Source: Bacteroidia bacterium (GTDB taxonomy: Bacteria; Bacteroidota; Bacteroidia; B-17B0; Aurantibacillaceae). From it: 64,000 nt of DNA. Positions within the stretch are counted from its first letter, which is position 1. Every line of letters begins with the position of its first letter. Below, piece by piece: positions 7,971 through 18,600 of the stretch. The notes under the pieces were generated by a model. The model had not been told where the DNA came from. It saw only the letters and a list, made by a program, of their open reading frames with translations, and searched no databases. The DNA is taken from assembly GCA_016787785.1 (NCBI GenBank), contig JAEUTO010000011.1:372001-436000 (forward strand), in the 5' to 3' direction. The position numbers and the translations under genes were made by a program.

Positions 7971-9857
7971 TTATCTTCCCAAATGAACTAAGAGCACCGA
8001 GATATCCGCAGGATTAATTCCCGAAATACGGCTAGCCTGACCGATAGTGTGTGGCTTAAATTTCTTGAACTTTTCTATAGCCTCGGCCCCTAAACTTTTA
8101 ATAGAATCGTAATTAAAGGACTCGTTAATTACATAATCCTCCAAGCGTTTTTGTTTGTCGGCATTCTCTTTTTCGCGCTCAATATAGCCTTCGTATTTCA
8201 TTAAGATCTCGGCTTGTTCTATCGTTTCTGCATCATACTCTGCAAGGGCGTTTGCCAAAGAAGCATCGTATCGCGCAAGATCAGGTGCCGAAATATTTGG
8301 TCTTGATAACACGTTAAATAGACGCGTTTTTTGAGAGAGTGGGGCAGAACCTATAGATTCTAAGAAAGGATTAAGAACATTTGGTTCGCCGCTGGTGTTC
8401 TTAAAGTGATCTATGATCTTGTTATAACCTGCCATTTTCTTACTTACACGTTCCATACGCTCATTTGCGGCAAGCCCCAAAGCGTTAGATAGTGGTGTTA
8501 AACGCACGTCAGCATTGTCCTGGCGCAATAGTAAACGATATTCTGCACGTGAAGTAAACATGCGGTAAGGCTCATCAGTACCCTTGGTAACTAGGTCGTC
8601 TATCAAAACGCCGATATAGGCTTCGTAACGGTTCAGGATCAACGGATCCTTTTGGTTTACTTTTAAATGTGCGTTGATCCCCGCCATCATGCCCTGGCAA
8701 GCAGCTTCCTCATAACCTGTGGTACCATTTATCTGGCCGGCAAAATATAAATTGTCAACCAACTTCGTTTCAAGCGTTAGCTTTAGTTGTGTTGGCGGAA
8801 AGTAATCGTATTCTATTGCATAACCAGGACGGAACATCCTTGCCTTTTCAAAACCGGGAATTAACGCTAAGGCCTTTTGCTGCACATCAATTGGTAAAGA
8901 GGTAGAAAAACCATTTACATAGATTTCCACCGTATTCCAACCCTCTGGTTCCACGAATAACTGATGGCGCTCCCTTTCGCTAAAGCGCGTGATCTTATCT
9001 TCAATGCTTGGACAATAGCGCGGCCCAAGGCCTTGTATCCGGCCCTGAAACATTGGCGATTTCTCAAAGCCTGTTTTTAATATTTCGTGAACGTCCTGGT
9101 TTGTGTAAGTAACATGACAGGGAACCTGCTTTATTTTTTTAGGTCCAATAAAAGGCGAAGTATTGTTCAGATAAGAGAATTTATCTGCTACCTCATCGCC
9201 ACCCTGAACTTCCATCTTCGAATAATCCAAAGATCTTCCGTCAATACGTGGTGGCGTTCCGGTTTTCATGCGACCACTCTCAAATCCTATTTGGACCAAT
9301 TGTTCCGTTATTCCGTAGCTGGCAGATTCTCCCGTGCGCCCGCCGCCCAACTGCTTCTCGCCAATATGTATAATACCGTTTAAGAACGTACCGTTTGTTA
9401 AAACAACGGCCTTTGCTTTAAACTCAATGCCCATACCCGTTACAACGCCTTCAACGCGTTTTCCGTCTTTAGAAATGATAAGCGATCTTACCATATCCTG
9501 CCAGAAATCAACATTTGGGCTTTGTTCCAGCATTTCGCGCCACAACGTTGCAAATAGCATGCGGTCGTTTTGTGTACGCGGACTCCACATAGCGGGGCCC
9601 TTACTGCGATTAAGCATACGAAATTGTATGGCAGACTTATCTGAAACAATACCGCTGTAACCGCCCATTGCATCTATCTCGCGCACAACTTGCCCTTTGG
9701 CAATGCCGCCCATAGCAGGATTACAGCTCATTTGCGCAATGGTCTGCATGTTCATGGTAACCAACAGAACTTTGGAACCCATATTAGCCGCAGCAGCAGC
9801 GGCCTCACAGCCTGCGTGCCCTGCACCAACAACAATTATATCGTAACTGTTTTGCAA
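7971..9857 (-). CDS. mnmG: tRNA uridine-5-carboxymethylaminomethyl(34) synthesis enzyme MnmG (GidA)
   Basis: The 628-residue product has the family's usual full length. [14 protein letters not shown] at the N-terminus is the FAD dinucleotide-binding motif, followed by [14 protein letters not shown] and [11 protein letters not shown]. The C-terminal helical domain ends in [10 protein letters not shown] and contains the [14 protein letters not shown] motif that contacts MnmE and tRNA. With MnmE it installs the carboxymethylaminomethyl group on U34 of certain tRNAs, using FAD and methylenetetrahydrofolate. gidA is an origin-proximal gene in many bacteria and often sits near parAB; here parS-like sites lie just downstream although parAB are not in the window. 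Confidence 0.97.
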   Translation of the reverse strand: MQNSYDIIVVGAGHAGCEAAAAAANMGSKVLLVTMNMQTIAQMSCNPAMGGIAKGQVVREIDAMGGYSGIVSDKSAIQFRMLNRSKGPAMWSPRTQNDRMLFATLWREMLEQSPNVDFWQDMVRSLIISKDGKRVEGVVTGMGIEFKAKAVVLTNGTFLNGIIHIGEKQLGGGRTGESASYGITEQLVQIGFESGRMKTGTPPRIDGRSLDYSKMEVQGGDEVADKFSYLNNTSPFIGPKKIKQVPCHVTYTNQDVHEILKTGFEKSPMFQGRIQGLGPRYCPSIEDKITRFSERERHQLFVEPEGWNTVEIYVNGFSTSLPIDVQQKALALIPGFEKARMFRPGYAIEYDYFPPTQLKLTLETKLVDNLYFAGQINGTTGYEEAACQGMMAGINAHLKVNQKDPLILNRYEAYIGVLIDDLVTKGTDEPYRMFTSRAEYRLLLRQDNADVRLTPLSNALGLAANERMERVSKKMAGYNKIIDHFKNTSGEPNVLNPFLESIGSAPLSQKTRLFNVLSRPNISAPDLARYDASLANALAEYDAETIEQAEILMKYEGYIEREKENADKQKRLEDYVINESFNYDSIKSLGAEAIEKFKKFKPHTIGQASRISGINPADISVLLVHLGR

Positions 9858-9864
9858 TAGAGTG

Positions 9865-9872
9865 CAAAGATA
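9865..9872 (-). promoter_or_regulatory. Possible -7 element of mnmG
   Basis: On the reverse strand TATCTTTG matches the Bacteroidetes -7 consensus TAnnTTTG, 7 bases upstream of the mnmG ATG. I see no clear -33 TTTG at the right spacing, so this is tentative. Confidence 0.3.
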
Positions 9873-9950
9873 GGGAATTATTTTTGCTAGTTCTTTGGGC
9901 TCACTAATAGAATTAACAGTATTTTAGCCTGAACCAAAAAAAATCTCACC

Positions 9951-11345
9951 ATGAAAACTCTTTACACAATTACAGCATTTATTCTATTGTCTTTCGGCGG
10001 CCTTCGCGCTACTATCTGGCATGTTGGTGCATCTCAAACTTACACCATGCCAAGCCAGGTTTCTACACTGGTAAATCATGGCGATACTGTAGATATTGAT
10101 GCGGGTATTTATAATTCAAACGTTTGTGCCTGGAACAAAAACAATTTGCTGTTGCGTTGTACAAACGGCATGGCACATTTAAAATCAAACGGTTTAAGTT
10201 ATGGTGATAAAGCTATTTGGGTGATCCAGGGAAACAATACGCGTGTTGAGCATATTGAGTTCTCTTTGTGTACTTCCACTTCTGCTAACGGTGCTGGTAT
10301 TAGGCAAGAAGGGCAAAATCTTATTGTGCGCTATTGTTATTTTCACGACAACGAAAATGGAATTTTAGCAGGGGCAATTACGCCTTGCAAAATAACGGTT
10401 GAATTCACCGAATTTAATTTGAATGGCGCCGGCGACGGTTTCTCTCACAACCTATATATAGGACATATTGATACATTATTGTTTCGTTACAATTATTCGC
10501 ACCATTGCAAAATTGGACATGAGTTAAAAAGCCGCGCCAATATTAATTATATTTTATATAACCGTTTTGGCAACGAAGCGTCTGGCACGGCAAGCCGCGA
10601 AATAGATCTTCCAAATGGCGGCTTATCTGTAGTTATGGGTAACCAAATTCAGCAAGGCGTTAATGGCACAAACTCCGGTATAATTGGTTTTGGCTTAGAG
10701 GGCTTATCAAATACAGCTCCACATAATTTTTACCTGATAAACAATACTATTGTTAACGAAAAAACAGCCGGTACATTTGTGGCCATACAAAACGGAACGG
10801 CGCTTTATAAAGGTTACAATAATATCTTTGCAGGAACCGGAACATTATTAACGGGAACAACAACCGTTTTAGATACAACTTCAAATAAAAAATATACAAT
10901 TGCAGGCGCTGGATTTGTAAATAGCGCCGGATACGATTACCATTTATTACCAACCTGCTCTGCTATTAATTCTGCTACGGCCGCAGGAACAGCAAGTAAC
11001 GGTTATGTACTAACGCCCACAAAAGAATACGCGCATCCGGCAAATCAAATAAATAAAACTGTTCAAGGTGTATTAGACATTGGCGCTTATGAATATGTGT
11101 CGCCCACATTTATGCAAGAACAGAAAGCAAACGACGCTCTTTTATTTATTGCAAACGAAACGCTTATTATAAAAAGCTCCGAAACAATTTCTTGTGTAAA
11201 GCTTTACGATATTAGCGGGAAATTAATTTTAACTGAAAAAGCAAAGCAAGAAATTAACGTTTCAACTTTTGTAAAGGGCGTTTATGTTGTTTCTATAATT
11301 ACGGAAGGCGGAAATACCATAAACAAAAAGATAGCAATTTATTAA
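9951..11345 (+). CDS. Secreted right-handed beta-helix protein with T9SS type A sorting domain
   Basis: The 464-residue product has a signal peptide (about 1-20) and then repeated short strands with N/G turns (for example NNTRVEHIEF, NLIVRYCYFHDNENGI, IDTLLFRYNYSHHC), typical of a parallel beta-helix as in pectate-lyase-like folds. The last 75 residues (KLYDISGKLILTEKAKQEI ... FVKGVYVVSI) are a type A T9SS sorting domain, so it should be exported by the type IX system and anchored at or released from the cell surface. It may bind or cleave polysaccharide, but I recognise no catalytic residues. It stands alone between mnmG (divergent) and a shared terminator with the redoxin-like gene. Confidence 0.82.
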   Translation: MKTLYTITAFILLSFGGLRATIWHVGASQTYTMPSQVSTLVNHGDTVDIDAGIYNSNVCAWNKNNLLLRCTNGMAHLKSNGLSYGDKAIWVIQGNNTRVEHIEFSLCTSTSANGAGIRQEGQNLIVRYCYFHDNENGILAGAITPCKITVEFTEFNLNGAGDGFSHNLYIGHIDTLLFRYNYSHHCKIGHELKSRANINYILYNRFGNEASGTASREIDLPNGGLSVVMGNQIQQGVNGTNSGIIGFGLEGLSNTAPHNFYLINNTIVNEKTAGTFVAIQNGTALYKGYNNIFAGTGTLLTGTTTVLDTTSNKKYTIAGAGFVNSAGYDYHLLPTCSAINSATAAGTASNGYVLTPTKEYAHPANQINKTVQGVLDIGAYEYVSPTFMQEQKANDALLFIANETLIIKSSETISCVKLYDISGKLILTEKAKQEINVSTFVKGVYVVSIITEGGNTINKKIAIY

Positions 11346-11395
11346 ACCTTTGTTTTATCACTCAAATTACTAAACGTATAAAACAGTAAATAAAA

Positions 11396-11419
11396 AAGCG
11401 CAGAAGAAATTCTGCGCTT
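11396..11419. terminator. Bidirectional intrinsic terminator
   Basis: AAGCGCAGAA (11396-11405) pairs perfectly with TTCTGCGCTT (11410-11419) around a GAAA loop, preceded by an A-run and followed by a short pyrimidine tract. It separates the convergent beta-helix and redoxin-like genes and can serve both. Confidence 0.85.
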
Positions 11420-11441
11420 CTTATATCATTATTTAAAAAAA

Positions 11442-11966
11442 TTATTCCATAGCTTCTTCCATGGCGTCTATCTTTGCTTCGCTGTATTCGCCGGTTTGCA
11501 CATCAATTACTTTGCCATCTTTATCCAAAACAAAGATGCAGGGAATTTTACGATCTGTAACCCCAAGGCTTGTTGCGGCAGCTTTCATGTCTGATTTTTT
11601 TGTGTCTAACACAACCGGCCAAAAAGCTTTATCAGTGCTTGCTTTAAACTCATCGGCTATCATTTTAATACCAGCAATCATTGGTACAAAAACAAAATTA
11701 ACGTCATATGAAGTTGACATATCTAATGTTTTTGCTTTTGATTTTACCATAAAGGTATTGTATAAAGGGTTCAACCATTTTTTTAATTCATCTTCTGCTC
11801 CACGATGAAAAGCAACAGCCATAATTGTCATCTTTCCGTTCTTAAAAGGAATAACCTTATCTTTATCATCTAAAGTAGCTCCTACAACGTCGGGAAATGT
11901 TTTTCCCTTTTGTGCCACACCTGTTAATGCTGCAGCAACTAATAATAATGTAAATAGTTTTTTCAT
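11442..11966 (-). CDS. Exported redoxin/thioredoxin-fold protein without CxxC
   Basis: The 174-residue product has a signal peptide (about 1-18) and a thioredoxin-like core: TFPDVVGATLDDKDKVIPF near the start, then the conserved cis-Pro strand RKIPCIFVLDKDGKVID. The usual CxxC active site is absent from the loop after the first strand, where AFHRGAEDELKKW stands instead; the only Cys of the mature part is in KIPCIF. It therefore cannot be a standard thiol reductase and may bind a partner or act as a peroxiredoxin-like or ATP10-like chaperone. It follows rpiB by 11 bases in the same operon. Confidence 0.6.
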   Translation of the reverse strand: MKKLFTLLLVAAALTGVAQKGKTFPDVVGATLDDKDKVIPFKNGKMTIMAVAFHRGAEDELKKWLNPLYNTFMVKSKAKTLDMSTSYDVNFVFVPMIAGIKMIADEFKASTDKAFWPVVLDTKKSDMKAAATSLGVTDRKIPCIFVLDKDGKVIDVQTGEYSEAKIDAMEEAME

Positions 11967-11977
11967 ATGTATTGGTT

Positions 11978-12418
11978 TTAGTTTTTAATATCTATTTTTT
12001 CAACGCGGTCCTGATGACGGCCTCCTTCAAATTTTTCTGTTAAGAATACATCTATGCATTTATATGCCTCTTCAACCGACATGTATCTTGCAGGAAGAAC
12101 TAAAATGTTTGCGTCGTTATGTTGACGTGCTAGAGCAGCAATTTCAGAGTTCCAGCATAAAGCGGCGCGAATACCTTTGTGTTTATTGGCAGTAATATTT
12201 ATTCCGTTTCCACTTCCACACATTAATATACCAAATTTAGCTTCGTTATTAAGAACTGCCATCGCAACGGCGTGACCGTAGTCTGGGTAATCTGCCCGCT
12301 CGGCGCTATAGCAACCTTTATCAATTACTGTATTGCTTTTTGTTTTTAAATAGGCAATTAATTTCTCTTTTAACTCAAACCCGGCATGATCAGACCCTAT
12401 AGCTATTTTTATACTCAT
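11978..12418 (-). CDS. rpiB: Ribose-5-phosphate isomerase B
   Basis: The 146-residue product matches the usual RpiB length. It begins IKIAIGSDHAGFELKEKL and carries the active-site loop GILMCGSGNGINITANKHKGIRAALCW, with the catalytic Cys in LMCGSG and the phosphate-binding residues HxxRV near the C-terminus (GGRHQDRVEKI). It interconverts ribose 5-phosphate and ribulose 5-phosphate in the pentose phosphate pathway. It is the first gene of a two-gene unit with the redoxin-like gene and is divergent from nadA across a long AT-rich gap. Confidence 0.95.
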   Translation of the reverse strand: MSIKIAIGSDHAGFELKEKLIAYLKTKSNTVIDKGCYSAERADYPDYGHAVAMAVLNNEAKFGILMCGSGNGINITANKHKGIRAALCWNSEIAALARQHNDANILVLPARYMSVEEAYKCIDVFLTEKFEGGRHQDRVEKIDIKN

Positions 12419-12901
12419 AATTATTTGATATCACATTATAAAACCTAATAATACTCAAAAATACTAATCAACGTTAATTAACACTAATAAATTAACTAAC
12501 TGATAATGAACTCTTCAAAAACAAACAAATAAACAATGTTTATGTTAACTACTCTATATGAGCGTTAATAAGTCTCAACAACAAAACAGAACAATATTAA
12601 AATTAAATATCCGTTGTAATTTTTTCTTCCAAATCCTAGCATAGTTATAATTTTAAGTGAGAATTTATAAGAATGATTTTAGGGTTACTAACAGTTTTAA
12701 AAGAGCTAAAGTTATTAAGACTAATAAGTACTAACTATTGTTAATAGTAGTTACTATATTTGATGTTCAACGTTTTAAAGTATTAACTTTGTTAATTACG
12801 TGTTAACTAGTATTAATAAGGTAAAAAAACGACTAAATAATTTAATTTAATAAACAGTATTAACACCCTATATATACAATACATATTTTAAAATTTTAAA
12901 A
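12419..12901. other. 483-bp AT-rich intergenic region, candidate replication-origin-like or regulatory region
   Basis: This gap between the diverging rpiB and nadA genes is about 21% G+C by hand count, far below the flanking genes. It holds about ten GTTAA/TTAAC motifs and the palindrome ACTATTGTTAATAGT (12735-12749). A TATATTTG (12755-12762) fits the -7 consensus and could serve nadA. I find no reading frame of note and no TTATCCACA DnaA box. The four parS-like sites lie 4.5-5.5 kb to the left. Origin function is only a hypothesis. Confidence 0.35.
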
Positions 12902-13888
12902 ATGAAAAATATATTATTAGATAAGGGCTGGTTAAATTTAAAAGTTGACCCGGCACTTGACTTGATCAAAGAAATAAATTATCTTAAGAAGAAAAAGAAC
13001 GCGGTAATCCTCGCTCACTACTATCAAAATGCTGATATACAGGATATTGCAGACTATATTGGTGACTCTTTAGGTCTTGCCCAGGAGGCTCAAAAAACGC
13101 AATCTGACATCATTTTGTTTGCCGGGGTACATTTTATGGCCGAAACAGCTAAAATCCTCAATCCTTCAAAAAAAGTTCTTATACCCGATCTAAAAGCAGG
13201 TTGCTCGCTTGCAGATTCGTGTCCTCCTAACGAATTTGCGGCTTTTAAGGCAAAGCATCCAGATCATATTGTAATCACTTACATTAACTGTACTGCAGAT
13301 ATAAAAGCTTTATCTGATATAATCTGCACGAGCTCAAATGCTGTTCAAATTGTACAAAGTTTACCAAAAGATCAAAAAATAATTTTTGCACCTGATAAAA
13401 ATTTAGGAGCGTATATCAATAAAAAAACCGGGCGTGATATGGTTTTGTGGGACGGCGCTTGCATGGTACATGAAATATTTAGTTTAGAAAAATTAATAAA
13501 ACTTAAGATCCAACATCCAAAGGCTTTGGTATTAGCGCATCCGGAATGTGAAGCACCAATTTTAGAGCAAGCAGATTTTATAGGTAGTACAACTGCAATA
13601 CTTAATTATTCTAAAAAATCAGAGCATAAAGAATTTATTGTTGTTACAGAAACAGGCATCTTGCATCAAATGCAAAAGAATAGTCCAGATAAAACGTTTA
13701 TTCCTGCTCCACCAAATAATAATTGTGCTTGTAATGATTGCCCTTACATGAAATTAAATACTTTAGAAAAAATATATATTGCTTTATTACACGAACAACC
13801 CGAATTATTAATGAGTAATGAAATGATAGAAAAAGCAAAAAAACCGATCTTAAAAATGCTAGAATTATCGGCAGGTTTTGGATTATAA
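12902..13888 (+). CDS. nadA: Quinolinate synthase A
   Basis: The 328-residue product condenses iminoaspartate with dihydroxyacetone phosphate to form quinolinate in de novo NAD synthesis. The three 4Fe-4S cysteines can be placed: Cys101 in [11 protein letters not shown], one in WDGACMVHE, and one in the C-terminal [15 protein letters not shown] cluster. [20 protein letters not shown] is the conserved substrate-binding N-terminal segment. The partner gene nadB is not adjacent, which is unremarkable. It starts after the AT-rich gap and is followed 25 bases later by the MORN-repeat gene. Confidence 0.96.
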   Translation: MKNILLDKGWLNLKVDPALDLIKEINYLKKKKNAVILAHYYQNADIQDIADYIGDSLGLAQEAQKTQSDIILFAGVHFMAETAKILNPSKKVLIPDLKAGCSLADSCPPNEFAAFKAKHPDHIVITYINCTADIKALSDIICTSSNAVQIVQSLPKDQKIIFAPDKNLGAYINKKTGRDMVLWDGACMVHEIFSLEKLIKLKIQHPKALVLAHPECEAPILEQADFIGSTTAILNYSKKSEHKEFIVVTETGILHQMQKNSPDKTFIPAPPNNNCACNDCPYMKLNTLEKIYIALLHEQPELLMSNEMIEKAKKPILKMLELSAGFGL

Positions 13889-13913
13889 TTGCTATATTTA
13901 ATGTGCTTCAATA

Positions 13914-15611
13914 ATGAATAAAATAGTTTTTAAAATATTTATTTTACCGGTTCTGTTCTTACTGAATTCATTTTCTTTACTATCTCAGTCAACCCCAACT
14001 AATAATCCAAATGGTTATAATAAATTTTATTATGATAATGGTGCTATTAGTAGTGAAGGTTTTATGAAAGATGGAAAACCCGAAGGTTACTGGAAAAACT
14101 ATCATAAAAATGGAAAATTAAAAATAGAAGGAAATCGTAAGAACTTTCAATTAGATAGTGTTTGGAAATTCTATGATGAAAAAGGAAGAATTACAAAATC
14201 GATAAATTATAAAGTTGGAAAAAAGAATGGTGTATCGGCCAACTACGATACTTTACAAAAAGTAGTTAATTCCGAAACTTATGTAAATGATATTAAACAA
14301 GGATTTTTACGAACTTTTTATAGATCTGGAAAAACAAAAAGTATAATGCCTTACGATAAAGGTAAACCGGATGGAACCGCTTATGAGTATAGCGAAGATT
14401 CGTTAATTACATCAGTAAGTGTTTATAAAGGTGGAATTTTACAAAGTTTCGAAAAGATAAATCAACGCGACACAGAAAATAAAAAACAAGGTATTTGGAA
14501 AGAATTTTATGAGAACCTGGAAGTAAAAAAAGAAATGAAATTTAATGATGACTCATTAGACGGTTATGTAAAAGAATACGACAAAAAAGGAAATCTACTT
14601 TCAACAAAAAAATTCAATAATGGTAAACCGGTTTTAAATGCGCCCGAAATTGCTAATGTAGAAGTATACACCGAACTTTTTAAGGATGGTACTTTAAAAT
14701 ACGAAGGTGTTTATAGTGATGGTGTTGCAATTGGAACCCATTTTAAATACAAACAAAAATACCAATGTGATAGTAGCTTAATTTTAAAAGACGATACCTC
14801 CAACACATCACTTTCAAACCCCGTTTACATTAATAAACTTGTTTGCAGAAACGTACCCATACCCGATAGTGCTATTGAGTATTTTGACGGAACAGTTATT
14901 GCAAGAGGCGCCGTTGATAGTGTAAGAAACAGAATTGGCGTTTGGTCTGAGTTTCATAACACCGGCGAATTTAAAGGTAAAGGTGTTTATAAAGAAGGCA
15001 ACAGAACAGGCGACTGGGAATTTTATTACGCATCGGGTAAACTCGAGCAAAAAGGCAAGTACGATAAAAAAGGCAGAGCACAGGGTGTTTGGAAATGGTA
15101 TTACGAAAGCGGACAATTATGGCGCGAAGAACTTTATATTAATGGAAAGCGTGAGGGAGAAATAAAAGATTATGACCCCCAGGGAAAATTAATTTTGCAA
15201 GGGCTCTATGTTGAGAATAGAAAAGAAGGCAAGTGGATATACGAAACCCCCGATTATAAAGAAATTGGAATTTACGCTAACGATGAACCTGATAGTGTTT
15301 GGGTAAGCTATTACATGCCCACAAAATTTAAACGTTTTGAGGGGCGTTTTAGCGCAGGAGATCCTATCGGAATTCACACACAATATTATCCAAATGGTAA
15401 AAAAATGTATTATGGTAACTATATTAGCGGCATGAAAGAAGGCGACTGGTTTTTTTATGACGAACTTGGAAATAAGTACTTAACTATTACCTATAAAAAT
15501 GATATTGAGATAAAATGGCAGGGCGATAAAATTAGGCCTACTTACGAAGAAGGTTTGCGAACCTATAACATAAAAATTGACGAAAATAAAACACAAACGA
15601 TTAGAAAATAA
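13914..15611 (+). CDS. Exported MORN-repeat (YwqK-like) protein
   Basis: The 565-residue product has a signal peptide (about 1-25) and is built almost entirely of MORN_2-type repeats of 22-24 residues, recognisable as G.WK.YY..GKL...G.Y..GK..G. Clear copies run from residue 40 to the C-terminus (for example GYWKNYHKNGKLKIEGN, GDWEFYYASGKLEQKGKY, GVWKWYYESGQLW). Such repeats form an extended beta-sheet and are often found in exported or lipid-facing proteins of Bacteroidota; no catalytic function is known to me. Only 3 bases separate it from the histidine kinase gene, so it may be a sensory partner or output of the two-component pair. Confidence 0.75.
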   Translation: MNKIVFKIFILPVLFLLNSFSLLSQSTPTNNPNGYNKFYYDNGAISSEGFMKDGKPEGYWKNYHKNGKLKIEGNRKNFQLDSVWKFYDEKGRITKSINYKVGKKNGVSANYDTLQKVVNSETYVNDIKQGFLRTFYRSGKTKSIMPYDKGKPDGTAYEYSEDSLITSVSVYKGGILQSFEKINQRDTENKKQGIWKEFYENLEVKKEMKFNDDSLDGYVKEYDKKGNLLSTKKFNNGKPVLNAPEIANVEVYTELFKDGTLKYEGVYSDGVAIGTHFKYKQKYQCDSSLILKDDTSNTSLSNPVYINKLVCRNVPIPDSAIEYFDGTVIARGAVDSVRNRIGVWSEFHNTGEFKGKGVYKEGNRTGDWEFYYASGKLEQKGKYDKKGRAQGVWKWYYESGQLWREELYINGKREGEIKDYDPQGKLILQGLYVENRKEGKWIYETPDYKEIGIYANDEPDSVWVSYYMPTKFKRFEGRFSAGDPIGIHTQYYPNGKKMYYGNYISGMKEGDWFFYDELGNKYLTITYKNDIEIKWQGDKIRPTYEEGLRTYNIKIDENKTQTIRK

Positions 15612-15614
15612 TTT

Positions 15615-18600
15615 ATGCAACCCAAAAAAGGTCAATCTCATCAGGTTGATACAAATACTTTAGATCTTTTACCTATTGCAGTTGCTATTTTTGACAATAA
15701 AAAGATATATTTTGTAAACAAAAAAGCTATTGAACTTTTCAGTATTTCAAAAGAGCAATTAAAAAAAATAAATTCATTTTCTGTATTTCATTTTCTCGAT
15801 AAAAAATATCATACCCGCATTAAACAAAATAACCTTAAAATAATTAAGGGAGAAGAATTTCCGCCGGTTGATCTCGAATTCCAAACCTTCAAAAATAAAC
15901 GAATTTTTATCGAAGCAAAATCCAATCGTGTTTTATTCGAAAATAAATATGCCGTTCAATCCTCGTTTATTGATATAACGTTATTAAAACAACAACAACA
16001 AGAGCTAATAAACTCTGATTTTCTTCTTCAAAAAATAAGTCAGAATAGTTTTGATGTTATTTTCAAATTTTCTTTCGAGCCCGATAAATTAATTTTTATT
16101 AGTGAGTCTTCTAAAAAAGTATTAGGCTACTCCGCCGAAGAGATCTACAAAGCAAAAGATCTTTTATTAAAGGCAACCCATCCGGATGACAGACAATCTT
16201 TTATTTTTAATAACCGACAACACGTAAAATCAAAACAAAGAAATAAAGAAGAAAAAGTAACCATTCGCTTCACGCATAAAAAAGGCTATCTTATTTATCT
16301 TGAAACAGCTATTACACCTATTTATGATGATAATAGTAAAATAACAGGCGTAATAGGAAGCATAAGAGATATTACAGAAAGAATTAACGCAGAAATATTA
16401 TTAAACGAAACAAAAGAAAAATTTGATCTAATAACAAAAAGCAGTAACGATATAATTGCTTTTTTTACATATCTACCCCACGAAAAATATACTTACGTAA
16501 GCCCGAATATAAAAAAGATACTTGGATACGAACCAAATGAGCTATTAAACGATAACAAATTTTTTAATAAAAGGTTGGTGGGAGACAAAACCGCTTTTTT
16601 AAAACAAGATAAGCTAGCAAAAGGAGACCAAAGAAAGAACTTTAAAAGAAATTATTATTACACCTATAAAGCTTTAAAAAAGAACAAAGAAGAGATCTGG
16701 CTTGAAAATAATTTAACACCAATAACAGATTCTAAGGGAAAAATAGCATTCTTTTTAAATATTATTCGTGATATAACTGTACAAAAAGAAAAAGAAATTG
16801 AGCTGCAGTTTCAACATTTAAATTATAGAAATCTGCTAGATAGTTCGCCAATTGCATACATTATTCACAAACAAGGCGTAACGGTTTTTTGTAACAAAGC
16901 AACTCTAAAACTATTACAATTAAAAAACGAAAAGCAAATTCTTGGCAAATTTGTTCTGGATTATCTGGCACCCGAAGACCGGAGGCGCGCTATGGACCGT
17001 ATTAAAGAAATTTACGGGGGTGTTGACGCAGAAAAAGCAAACAATTATACGGTTGTTGATTCTAAAGGAAATGCAATAGAAACAGAAATGAAATCTATTG
17101 TAATTAAATTTAATAACGCTAACTGTATATTAACCCTTATAAATAACGTTAGCGACCAGCGAAAGTTCGAAAAAGAACGACTGAAGGCCGAAATGATAAA
17201 AGTAAATAACGAATTTTTATTATTAGAGATCAAAGAGCGCCAGGAAGCAGAAAAAAAATTACTTGAAAAAACCGCACACCTTTCATCAATTTTCGAAAGC
17301 TCAAACCACCTTATATGGACGGTTAACGATAAGTTTGAAATAACTTCTTTCAACAAAAACTTCTATAACGTTATCTTACAAAAACATAAAGTAAAAATAC
17401 AAATCGGTCAGCGCATTGCCGATTATTTAAAACAAGGCAAAGAAGAATACGAAAATTATTGGTATCCAAAATATACCGAAGCCCTGGCCGGCAAAAAAAT
17501 GGAATTTGAAAAAGAGGATTATACCACCGAAAAAATTTATCGTAAGATATATTTAAATCCCATTTTTAATGCGCTTAAAGACGTTACAGAAATTAATTGT
17601 ATTGCTCACGACATCACCGGATCAAAAGTATATGAGCAAAAATTATTAAACCAAACCAGTAAGCTACAGGCAATTTTTGAAAGCGGTACACAGCTTATCT
17701 GGACAATTAACAGGGACCGAGAATTAACGTCTTACAATCAAAATTATTTTAAACTTTTAAGCAACAAGTGCCGAGAAAAAAAACAGATCTTTCTGGAGGA
17801 TACAATTCTTAATAAAGACCTTTTAGAATTTTGGAATCAGAAATTTAATCTCGTTTTTAAAGGGCAACAACAAATTTTTATTCATAAAAGTATTATCAAT
17901 GGTCAAGAACTCTATCGCGAGGTATTTCTTCATCCAATTTATTCCGACGGCCAAATTGTTGAAGTGTCTGCAATCGCTCAGGATATAACAGAAAGGATTG
18001 ACAACGAAAATAAGATCATTAAACAATCTGCAAAATTAAATTCCATCTTCGAAAGCAGTCATCATTATATTTGGACCATAAACGATAAAAAAGAGTTAAC
18101 CTCGTTTAACAAAAACTATTTTAATCTTATTGCCTCCATTTATAACACCAAGCCATTTATTGGTTTTAAGCTCGACCGCGGTGTTCTTTCAAATAACCAG
18201 GAGTACGCAGGAGTTTTAGATTACCATTACGATAAAGCATTTAAAGGTGTTGCTACCAATTTTGAAATAGAAACGCTCGATAAAGATCATAAAAAAGTTT
18301 ACCTGGATATTTTTTTAAACCCAATAGTAGAGAATGAAAAAATTGTGGAGGTAAGCGGAATTGCACACAATATAACCGATAAAAAAATTGATCACCAAAG
18401 AGTTGAGCAGTCGTTAAAAGAAAAAGATGTGCTCTTAAAAGAGGTACACCACAGGGTAAAAAATAATATGCAAATTATAAGCAGTATTTTAAATTTGCAG
18501 TCTTCTTATGTAACAGATAAGTATACGTTAGCGCTTTTAAAAGAAAGCCAAAACCGTATAAAAACAATGGCCTATATTCATGAAAGTTTGTATCAGAATA

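Noticed and set aside
9087-9660. Open frames of about 100 codons opposite mnmG
   Set aside because: Shadows of a highly conserved gene on the other strand.
12419-12901. Canonical DnaA boxes (TTATCCACA) in the AT-rich gap
   Set aside because: None found with two or fewer mismatches on reading through both strands; origin identity is therefore left as a hypothesis.
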